Source of the DNA: an uncultured Oscillospiraceae bacterium
GTDB taxonomy: Bacteria > Bacillota > Clostridia > Oscillospirales > Acutalibacteraceae
DNA length: 5,022 bases
Direction: 5' to 3'
Assembly (NCBI GenBank): GCA_902496265.1
Contig: CABVAD010000095.1
Location: forward strand, 1 to 5,022
The notes under the pieces are model-generated. The model did not search any database and had not been told where the DNA came from. It saw nothing but the letters and a program-made list of their open reading frames with translations. Shown in pieces: positions 1 through 5,021 of the stretch (the stretch's first letter is position 1; each line of letters starts with the position of its first letter). Position numbers and translations under genes: made by a program.

Positions 1-35
1 TATCATTGTATTGTACCAATATAAAAGGAATGATA
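1..35 (+). promoter_or_regulatory. GRE leader: 7-bp inverted repeat overlapping the ribosome binding site
   Basis: TATCATT (1-7) and AATGATA (29-35) are perfect inverted repeats. The right arm overlaps the end of the purine-rich ribosome binding site AAAAGGAA (23-30), whose AGGA ends 8 nt before the ATG at 38. This spacing fixes the GRE start at 38 rather than at the in-frame TTG at 11. Pairing of the arms could partly hide the ribosome site, or the repeat could be a protein-binding site; both are inference. The promoter itself is not visible because only 37 nt of upstream sequence are present. Confidence 0.5.
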
Positions 36-37
36 TT

Positions 38-2032
38 ATGACGCAAACTTTTGAAAATCTTTATAATTATATCGTAAACAAGGAGCATCATAAATACCGT
101 CATACGGTAGACTTTAAGCTTGCCGAGGAATATTCGGCAAAGGGGCTTTCACCGATTGAGCGTATGTCTGACCGTTTTCGCCGTATCTGCGAGGAAGAAA
201 AGGCGGTAATTCTCGAGGGTGAGCAGATAGTGTTTTTGCGCACCGTTTCAAATTTGCCCGATATTTTTACAGAGTCCGAATGGGCGGAAATAAAAGCAAA
301 GCATTATATTCACGAGCTTGGTTATATGTCTAATTTGTCTCCTGATTATTATGATGCCATAAGCAAGGGACTGCTTGAAAAGCGTAAAACCGCCGATGAA
401 TACGGAAAAGCGGCGATAGACAGCATTATTATGCTTTCGGATAAATATTTGGAGGAAGCCAAAAGACAGGGCAGAGAAGACTTAGTAGAAATTCTGACCC
501 GTGTTCCGCGTTATTCCGCCCGTAATTTCCGTGAGGCACTCCAGTTTTTCAGAATTTTGCATTACGCTCTGTGGTTGGAGGGTAACTACCATAATACGGT
601 AGGTCGGTTCGATAAATATATGTATCCCTACCTTAAAACCGATATGGAAAAGGGATTATACACTAAGGGAACCGCATTAGAGCTGCTCTGCGACTTTTTC
701 CTTTCCTTTAATAAGGACAGCGACCTTTATGTCGGCGTACAGCAGGGAGATAACGGTCAGAGCATGATGTTAGGCGGCATAGATGAAAACGGAAACGATG
801 TATATAATCTGCTGTCAGAGCTGTGCCTTAAGGCATCGTACAATAATAAGCTTATCGACCCGAAAATTAATCTCCGCGTTTCAAAGGCTACCCCTGCCGA
901 GCGTTATACCGAGGCTACCAACCTTACCAAAGCGGGACTAGGTTTCCCCCAGTATTCAAACGACGATATCGTTATTCCCGCGCTTGAGTCGCTGGGATAT
1001 GAGCATAATGACGCAGTTAACTATACAGTTGCCGCCTGCTGGGAATTTATCATTCCGAATGTCGGCGCTGATGTTGCTAACATAGGCGCAATGTCATACC
1101 CCAAGGCAGTTGACAAGGCATTTCATAATGACCTTATTAACTCCGAAACCTTTGAGCAGTTTTTTGAGAGTGTAAAGAACGAAATCTTTAAGGCAAGTAC
1201 CGAAATCTGCGATAATATCAAAAATCTTTGGTTCGTGCCTTCTCCGTTTATGAATGTGCTTATGGACTGTGAGGTCTATAACGGCGGGAAGTACAATAAT
1301 TTCGGTATTCACGGCACGGGCATTGCCACAGCCGCGGATACGCTTGCCGCAATCAAGAAATATGTTTTTGAGGAAAACGCCATTACAAAGGAAGAGCTTA
1401 TAAAGGCGGTCGACGGTAATTTTGAAAACACGCCGGAGCTATTGCACAAGCTTAGATACGAAGCGCCCAAGGTCGGAAACAACGACGATTTTGCGGACAG
1501 TATAGCGGTAGAGCTGCTTGACACCTTTGCAGATTCCCTTAAAGAAAAAACAAACTGCAGAGGCGGTATTTTCAGAGCGGGTACGGGAAGTGCAATGTTC
1601 TATCTGCGCCACGCGGAAGAGATAGGCGCGTCCGCAGACGGCAGAAGAAAGGGCGAGCCCTTCGGAACAAACTTCTCGGTAAGTCTTTTTGCAAATGTCA
1701 AGGGCCCTGTTTCGGTAATAGCCTCTATGACAAAGCCCCACTTTAAGAACGCTATAAACGGCGGACCGCTTACCCTTGAATTTGACCAAAGCGTATTCGC
1801 CGACCAAGACGGTGTGCAAAAGGTCGGACTTCTCGTTAAGAACTTTATTGACCGCGGCGGTCATCAGCTGCAGCTTAATACCGTAAATCTTGATACAATG
1901 CTTGACGCGCAGAAGCATCCTGAAAGGCACAGACAGCTTGTAGTCCGTATATGGGGCTGGAGCGCCTACTTTGTGGAGCTTGATAAAGAGTATCAGGATC
2001 ACGTTATCGCGAGACAGGCATATAAAATATGA
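38..2032 (+). CDS. Glycyl radical enzyme, pyruvate formate-lyase/diol dehydratase superfamily, substrate unknown
   Basis: This is a cytoplasmic, strictly anaerobic radical enzyme of 664 aa. The PFL-type barrel fills about residues 1-530: the N-terminal ERMSDRF segment, a LGGIDENGNDVYN strand, the NDD motif at 308-310, and the active-site loop A-A-C-W-E-F with the presumed thiyl Cys334 and Glu336. The C-terminal glycine-radical domain follows, with DGRR at 534-537, GGHQLQLN, and the radical loop R-I-W-G-W-S-A-Y, where Gly640 lies 25 residues from the C-terminus. Cys-x-Glu is typical of GRE eliminases/dehydratases and differs from the Cys-Cys of true PFL, so a lyase or dehydratase reaction is more likely than pyruvate cleavage. 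The protein is shorter than most GREs (about 760-850 aa), and Trp replaces the usual Val after Cys and the usual Tyr after Gly. The ATG at 38 is preferred over the TTG at 11 because of the AAAAGGAA ribosome site. Its stop overlaps the activase start. The class is secure; the substrate is not. Confidence 0.93.
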   Translation: MTQTFENLYNYIVNKEHHKYRHTVDFKLAEEYSAKGLSPIERMSDRFRRICEEEKAVILEGEQIVFLRTVSNLPDIFTESEWAEIKAKHYIHELGYMSNLSPDYYDAISKGLLEKRKTADEYGKAAIDSIIMLSDKYLEEAKRQGREDLVEILTRVPRYSARNFREALQFFRILHYALWLEGNYHNTVGRFDKYMYPYLKTDMEKGLYTKGTALELLCDFFLSFNKDSDLYVGVQQGDNGQSMMLGGIDENGNDVYNLLSELCLKASYNNKLIDPKINLRVSKATPAERYTEATNLTKAGLGFPQYSNDDIVIPALESLGYEHNDAVNYTVAACWEFIIPNVGADVANIGAMSYPKAVDKAFHNDLINSETFEQFFESVKNEIFKASTEICDNIKNLWFVPSPFMNVLMDCEVYNGGKYNNFGIHGTGIATAADTLAAIKKYVFEENAITKEELIKAVDGNFENTPELLHKLRYEAPKVGNNDDFADSIAVELLDTFADSLKEKTNCRGGIFRAGTGSAMFYLRHAEEIGASADGRRKGEPFGTNFSVSLFANVKGPVSVIASMTKPHFKNAINGGPLTLEFDQSVFADQDGVQKVGLLVKNFIDRGGHQLQLNTVNLDTMLDAQKHPERHRQLVVRIWGWSAYFVELDKEYQDHVIARQAYKI

Positions 2033-2784
2033 AGGGCGTAATATTCGATATAAAGGAAATGGCGGTGCACGACGGTCCGGGAATACGGACGACCGTATTT
2101 TTTAAGGGCTGTCCTCTCCGCTGTAAATGGTGTCATAATCCCGAGGGGCTGTCTTCAGAGCTGCAGCTTATGTTCAAGCAGGCAAGATGCGTTAAATGCG
2201 GCAGATGTATGACAAAATGCGGGCATCCCGAATGTCAGCCCTTTGGCAGATGTATTCATATGTGTCCGCAGAACTGTCTTGAAATATCAGGTCGAACGGT
2301 TGAAGCAAAGGAGCTTGCAGAAGAGCTTAAGGAAAACGCCGAAATACTGGGCGACAGCTTCGGCGGCTTCACCTTTTCGGGCGGCGAGCCGCTTTTTCAG
2401 CCGAAATTTCTGATTGAGCTTATTAATGAATTAAAGGGCTGTAACCTTTGCATAGAAACCTCTGCTTATGCTCCGAGCGAGGTTTTTCGTGATGTGATAA
2501 AAAGGCTTGATTATGTTATTATGGACATAAAGCTTGCCGATACCGCCTTGCATAAAAAACTCACGGGTGTGGGAAATGAAGCTATCCTTTCGAATTTTGA
2601 ATTTCTTAAAAACAGCGGAAAACCGTATTTAATCCGCACGCCGCTGATACCGAATATTACCGATGCGCAAGATAACCTTGACGCGATAAAACAGCTTATA
2701 GGAACAAGCGATTGGGAGCAGCTCCCGTACAATAAAATGGCGGGAGCCAAATACAAAATGCTCGGAATGAATTATGAATTGTAG
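2029..2784 (+). CDS. Glycyl-radical enzyme activating protein (radical SAM)
   Basis: This 251-aa activase would use a [4Fe-4S] cluster to cleave S-adenosylmethionine and abstract hydrogen from the GRE glycine (Gly640 of the upstream gene). Visible features are HDGPGIRT (14-21), the radical-SAM motif C28-x3-C32-x2-C35 in GCPLRCKWCHNPEG, a ferredoxin-like insert with eight cysteines (54, 57, 60, 64, 69, 75, 79, 83), GGEP at 118-121 for SAM binding, and LIRTPLIPNITD near 205. The first insert cluster has the regular C-x2-C-x2-C-x3-C spacing. The second (69, 75, 79, 83) is unusual, lacking the normal C-x2-C-x2-C run. The ATG lies inside the GRE stop region (ATGA overlap), implying translational coupling and roughly matched expression. 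The protein ends at LGMNYEL, where many activases continue for 20-40 residues, and a repeat-rich segment starts within a few bases. It is either a naturally short member or slightly truncated. Confidence 0.93.
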   Translation: MKGVIFDIKEMAVHDGPGIRTTVFFKGCPLRCKWCHNPEGLSSELQLMFKQARCVKCGRCMTKCGHPECQPFGRCIHMCPQNCLEISGRTVEAKELAEELKENAEILGDSFGGFTFSGGEPLFQPKFLIELINELKGCNLCIETSAYAPSEVFRDVIKRLDYVIMDIKLADTALHKKLTGVGNEAILSNFEFLKNSGKPYLIRTPLIPNITDAQDNLDAIKQLIGTSDWEQLPYNKMAGAKYKMLGMNYEL

Positions 2785-2788
2785 AAAC

Positions 2789-2838
2789 CTGCCAATAAAA
2801 GTCAAGAGTAAATTTTGAGCCAATAATTTTATTGGCAG
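2789..2838. repeat. 12-bp perfect inverted repeat just after the activase stop
   Basis: CTGCCAATAAAA (2789-2800) and TTTTATTGGCAG (2827-2838) are perfect inverted repeats with a 26-nt spacer. The arms begin four bases after the activase stop. The GC-rich part is at the base of the stem and no T-run follows, so this is not a standard intrinsic terminator. It could slow exonucleases at the transcript end or be one edge of an inserted repeat element; both are inference. Confidence 0.7.
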
Positions 2839-2848
2839 AGAAATTTAG

Positions 2849-2939
2849 GCATGACGAAAAAAGCGGAGAGCGAGAGTTTTTTGAAACTCTCCGCCTGAAA
2901 GTCTCGTCACTATGCTCTTCGCCAAGTCAGGCGGAGAGT
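2849..2939. repeat. Nested and competing inverted repeats in a gene-free segment
   Basis: Several stems share the same bases. GAGAGTTT (2872-2879) pairs perfectly with AAACTCTC (2884-2891) around a TTTG loop. GCGGAGAG (2863-2870) can pair with CTCTCCGC (2887-2894). ACTCTCCGCCTGA (2886-2898) pairs perfectly over 13 bp with TCAGGCGGAGAGT (2927-2939). TGACGA (2852-2857) can pair with TCGTCA (2904-2909) outside the first two. The middle CTCTCCGC arm therefore has two rival partners. No T-run follows, so it is not a plain terminator. A dispersed palindromic repeat, a small non-autonomous element or a structured RNA are possible. I see no gene or other signal between 2940 and 3003. Confidence 0.65.
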
Positions 2940-3003
2940 AAGACAATAAGATTATGTGTTTTGTTCAAGAGTTGTAAGATATTCTTTAACACGAGCATAG
3001 TAA

Positions 3004-3585
3004 ATGCGAAGAAACTTATTTGTTGAAACGGTGGTACTTAATTCTGCGGATATGGGATTCGGAGCCGACCCTTCAAAGGGGCAAGACTTTTTTACGGTTC
3101 CTATTCAAGAATTTCAACGCGTCTTTGAAACAAATCTTGTTTGGAATTTTATGATTATTCGTCAGGCTGCGTTAAGAATGAAGGAACATCATATAGGTGC
3201 AATAGTGTTTATAGGATCAAATACGTCCTATCGTGTAATACCCGGTCGAGTTGCTTATTGTGCGTCAAAGGGCGGTATAAACGCTATGTCAAAAGCGCTT
3301 GCTGTTGAACTTGGTAAATACGGTATTCGCTCTAATGTGGTGCTTCCCGGAACTATTAAAACCGAACGTTGGGTGGAAATGGGCTCAAAGCAGATAGTAA
3401 ACGGTACGCTTACGCCGATCGGCGATATTTCGGACTTTGAAGATATAGCCAACGCTGCATGGTATTTGGGTTCGGATGAATCTAAAAATGTAACAGGTGC
3501 GGAACTTATTGTTGACGGCGGTATGAGCGCACAGCTTTATCCGCAACTGTTAAACGAATTAAAACGCAAGTCAATGAATATTTAG
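3004..3585 (+). pseudogene. Short-chain dehydrogenase/reductase (SDR), N-terminus missing
   Basis: The frame encodes the C-terminal three quarters of a classical SDR, an NAD(P)-dependent oxidoreductase family of about 250 aa. Over its 193 residues it keeps VVLNSADMG (the NNAG-like strand, about 10-18), the catalytic tetrad Asn44, Ser72, Tyr85 and Lys89 (YCASK), the LPGTIKTE cofactor loop, and the C-terminal VTGAELIVDGG signature. The glycine-rich TGxxxGIG nucleotide-binding motif and roughly 75 N-terminal residues are absent. TAA lies directly before the first ATG (3001-3003), and there is no good ribosome site. Homology seems to begin within the first five codons, so the break is near 3005-3020, just after the repeat-rich segment. 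An intact copy might have belonged to the GRE operon as a dehydrogenase, but that is inference. Cofactor binding as an active enzyme is unlikely, so I call it a remnant. Confidence 0.8.
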
Positions 3586-3595
3586 CTTATTGTAA

Positions 3596-3876
3596 AATTC
3601 TAAACAATGTCGGCACGGTATAGTTTATGTTGTCAGCGAGTGTGTTGAACATTTGGGATTTGATTAAAGCGGCAAGGTGGCAGAAAAGGAAGCAAAGCCT
3701 TGGAAGTTTGTTTTGTCCTACTACGGCACAGAGGCATTATCCACAAAGCAGCTTGAAAAGGATTTCGGCGATGCCGCCTATGCTACAATTAATGGCTTTG
3801 TCTAAAATTTGAGGAGTTGAGACTTCTTTCTTCTGTTGAGTATGGGCGAAGGGTTAAATACAAGGTTATTAAGTAA
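3596..3876 (+). pseudogene. Broken small gene of unknown function, possible winged-helix fold
   Basis: Three pieces read as one degraded protein. The frame at 3596-3664 gives HGIVYVVSECVEHLGFD and then TAA (3665-3667). The same frame continues with SGKVAEKEAKPWKFVLSYYG and DFGDAAYATINGFV to TAA at 3803. Shifting frame at about 3803 restores KFEELRLLSSVEYGRRVKYK, ending at TAA 3874-3876. The nonsense codon probably replaced GAA (ESGKV), and two extra bases at 3803-3804 explain the frameshift. Helices followed by a basic beta-hairpin-like tail (EYGRRVKYKVIK) would fit a winged-helix DNA-binding domain, but this is a guess from appearance. It ends 12 nt before the recombinase start, suggesting it belonged to the same mobile element. 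I do not recognise the family, and the 5' end is also missing or unclear. Confidence 0.5.
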
Positions 3877-3888
3877 GAAAGTTAAACA

Positions 3889-4080
3889 ATGACAGGTGTA
3901 ATCTACGCACGATATTCGAGCGATAATCATCGCGAGGAGTCTATTGAAGGTCAGTGGTGCGAGTGTAAGGAATTTGCACAGAAAAATGATATACAAATCG
4001 TAGGCAGTTATATTGACCGTGTGCTATCGGCTCGAACAGATAACCGTGCCTGCCGATTATGACAATTTTATAAAAAACAA
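3889..4080 (+). pseudogene. Large serine recombinase, N-terminal fragment with frameshift
   Basis: The ATG at 3889 starts MTGVIYARYSSDNHREESIE, the N-terminus of the serine resolvase/invertase catalytic domain as found in clostridial large serine recombinases. Arg8 and the nucleophile Ser10 are present, followed by SIEGQ, the CKEFAQKNDI helix and YIDRVLSARTDNR, equivalent to the YxDxGxSG...RP region. The written frame stops at TGA 4060-4062. Removing one copy of the tandem TGCCTGCC at 4047-4054 restores TDNRADYDNFIK, which fits the family (RPDFQRMIK-like). Homology ends near 4070-4080, leaving about 60 of some 500-600 residues. The recombinase domain, zinc ribbon and the rest are missing. The ribosome site (AAGAAAG, 3876-3882) is weak. 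An intact version would insert or excise a mobile element; this fragment cannot. Confidence 0.85.
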
Positions 4081-4117
4081 AAAATGCATATGCCGGCGGA
4101 GGATTATCCCTCCGCCG
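4072..4117 (-). terminator. Probable intrinsic terminator of the reverse-strand recombinase remnant
   Basis: CGGCGGAGG (4094-4102) and CCTCCGCCG (4109-4117) form a perfect 9-bp GC-rich stem with a 6-nt loop that contains the stop codon of the reverse-strand gene. Read on the minus strand, the stem is followed by the palindrome GCATATGC and then two runs of six T separated by one G (4084-4072). The 9-nt gap between stem and first T-run is longer than ideal. On the plus strand no T-run follows, so it works, if at all, for the minus strand only. Confidence 0.55.
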
Positions 4118-4607
4118 TGTCTGTTACAGCCATATTCTCCCAGTTGGGGAAACACCATATTTCGCTGTCCCTCTCGGTTATTTCTCCGCTTTCATTATAG
4201 GTGTCGATGTGCATTCTAAAATTACCGGTTAACTCTATTTTTACCGATAGCCTGCCGTTCTTTTCCGAAACGGTTATTTGATCTACCAACATCCGCAGAT
4301 GAGCGTCATTGAGTGCGCCGTCCGCAATAATGCCGTCAAGCATTTCCATACTGTTTTTTAAATCCTTTTTTCGCTTTTTAACCGTTGCATCAATATTACG
4401 AAATTCGTTGATTTTCTCACCTAATTTTGCAATATCGCTTTCACAGACGACAAGCATTTGGGTATAAACCTCCGCATGCTCTCTGTCCCGTATTCGTTCA
4501 AGCAGTATCTGCTGTTGGTCAAGCTTACGCTGTGCAAGCTTTTCGTTCAGCGCCGCAATCTGTTTTTCGGCGGAGGGCTTGTCGGCAAGCCACTTTTTGC
4601 AGTTTTT
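4104..4607 (-). pseudogene. Serine recombinase C-terminal fragment, inverted relative to the N-terminal one
   Basis: The minus strand is open from about 4607 to TAA at 4106-4104 (about 167 residues) with no plausible start; an in-frame TAA lies just upstream at 4610-4608. The first 90 or so residues are a charged heptad-like coiled coil (segments KQIAALNEKLAQRKL, QQQILLERIRDRE, KLGEKINEF, VKKRKKDLKN). A beta-rich tail follows with HLRMLVDQITVSEKNGRLSV and KIELTGNFRMHIDTYNESGE. This order matches the C-terminal region of large serine recombinases, where the coiled coil controls synapsis and integration direction. The catalytic, recombinase and zinc-ribbon parts are absent. An internal ATG at 4457-4455 is not a credible start because homology continues upstream. 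It may come from the same gene as the plus-strand N-terminal piece, brought round by an inversion with deletion, or from a second recombinase. Family assignment is from memory of such tails, so moderately sure. Confidence 0.65.
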
Positions 4608-4625
4608 TTAAAATTAAATATGCTG

Positions 4626-4654
4626 TTGCATTTTACGATAAATTAGGTTATAAT
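4626..4654 (+). promoter_or_regulatory. Sigma-A-type promoter of the antitoxin gene
   Basis: A perfect -10 hexamer TATAAT (4649-4654) lies 17 bp downstream of a partial -35 TTGCAT (4626-4631). Transcription would start near 4661, giving a leader of about 22 nt with AGAAAGGA (4664-4671) as ribosome site. No clear operator palindrome is visible, although antitoxins of this family usually repress their own promoter. Confidence 0.65.
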
Positions 4655-4682
4655 ATTTTCAGCAGAAAGGACGGTGGCTGTA

Positions 4683-4937
4683 ATGCCGAATATTAAACCT
4701 GTATCCGATTTGAGGAATTATACCGAGGTTTTGCGTGATATTTCCGTGGGTGAGCCTGTTTTTCTTACCAAGAACGGCAGAGGTAAATATGCCATTGTTG
4801 ATATTGAGGAATACGAAAAAACTCAGGCTGTAATAAAACTTATGGGCGAGCTTTCAAAAGGAGAGCAGTCGGGAAAAGAAGACGGTTGGACTGATATTGC
4901 CGAGGTCGAAAGGCTTTTGGGTGCAAATAATGGCTGA
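4683..4937 (+). CDS. Phd/YefM-family type II antitoxin
   Basis: This small protein (84 aa) should neutralise a RelE/ParE-type toxin and repress its own operon. The N-terminal half has the Phd/YefM DNA-binding and dimerisation pattern: IKPVSDLRNYTEVLRDI (4-20), then GEPVFLTKNGRGKYAIVDIEEYE (23-45), where a strand-turn-strand TKNGRGKYAI is followed by the IEEYE helix. The charged C-terminal tail (GELSKGEQSGKEDGWTDIAE) is the usual toxin-binding part. I chose ATG 4683 because the family begins MPNIKP and AGAAAGGA lies about 12 nt upstream; the in-frame GTG at 4674 would sit only 3 nt from the ribosome site. The last codons overlap the toxin ATG at 4930 by 8 nt, the usual coupled arrangement. The partner toxin is cut off, so in this sequence the antitoxin is orphaned. 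Confidence 0.9.
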   Translation: MPNIKPVSDLRNYTEVLRDISVGEPVFLTKNGRGKYAIVDIEEYEKTQAVIKLMGELSKGEQSGKEDGWTDIAEVERLLGANNG

Positions 4938-4957
4938 GATAAAATTTTCACCGAGGG
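4930..4957 (+). pseudogene. RelE/ParE-type toxin, only the first nine codons
   Basis: The ATG at 4930 overlaps the antitoxin end and begins MAEIKFSPR, a typical N-terminus of RelE/ParE family toxins (usually about 90-110 aa). After about codon 9 the resemblance ends and the DNA becomes 11 nt of unassigned sequence and then half of a tRNA-Leu. The frame stays open to the end of the window, but those codons only translate the tRNA (QVLVGVPRC and so on) and are not toxin-like. No catalytic residues remain. The break is either a real recombination junction or an assembly join. Confidence 0.6.
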
Positions 4958-4967
4958 GACGTTACCA

Positions 4968-5021
4968 TCAGGTTCTAGTCGGGGTTCCTCGGTGCAGGTT
5001 CAACTCCTGTTACCCGCACCA
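4968..5021 (+). tRNA. tRNA-Leu(CAG), 3' half only
   Basis: From T33 (4968) onward the sequence fits a class II leucine tRNA: anticodon CAG (4969-4971), 3' anticodon stem TCTAG (4974-4978), a 15-nt variable arm (4979-4993) able to form a short hairpin, T-arm GCAGG/CCTGT (4994-4998, 5006-5010) with the 7-nt loop TTCAACT, acceptor strand TACCCGC (5011-5017), discriminator A (5018, a leucine identity base) and encoded CCA (5019-5021). The matching 5' half (a GCGGGTA-like acceptor strand, D-arm and CTAGA) is absent from the bases upstream. It therefore cannot give a tRNA here. The break at the anticodon loop is where many tyrosine-integrase elements cross over, so it may be an att site. Confidence 0.7.

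Noticed and set aside
1439..2002. Long open frame of 187 codons on the minus strand inside the GRE gene
   Set aside because: Antisense shadow of a strongly conserved coding region; it has no family features and no ribosome site of note.
38..2784. Pyruvate formate-lyase (pflB/pflA) or a microcompartment-linked diol dehydratase operon
   Set aside because: The Cys-Cys pair of PFL is absent, and no shell protein, aldehyde dehydrogenase or encapsulation signal is visible, so neither name is justified.
2863..2938. Possible CRISPR array from repeated GCGGAGAG units
   Set aside because: There are only two direct copies plus one inverted copy, with no regular spacers or constant repeat length.
2832..3026. 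Open frame of 64 codons across the inverted-repeat segment
   Set aside because: It lies over palindromic DNA, has no ribosome site and no recognisable protein pattern; its codons follow from the repeats.
3627..3812. Open frame starting MLSASVLNIWDLIKAA
   Set aside because: It is out of frame with the coherent broken gene in the same stretch (AKPWKFVLSYYG, AYATINGFV) and has low-complexity codons without homology.
4427..4696. Plus-strand open frames overlapping 4427-4696
   Set aside because: They are antisense to the recombinase C-terminal coding remnant, whose coiled-coil pattern on the minus strand is far more convincing.
4935..5021. Complete tRNA-Leu gene, or tRNA interrupted by a group I intron
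   Set aside because: No 5' acceptor strand, D-arm or 5' anticodon stem is present upstream, and the upstream DNA is the antitoxin end and toxin start with no intron core.
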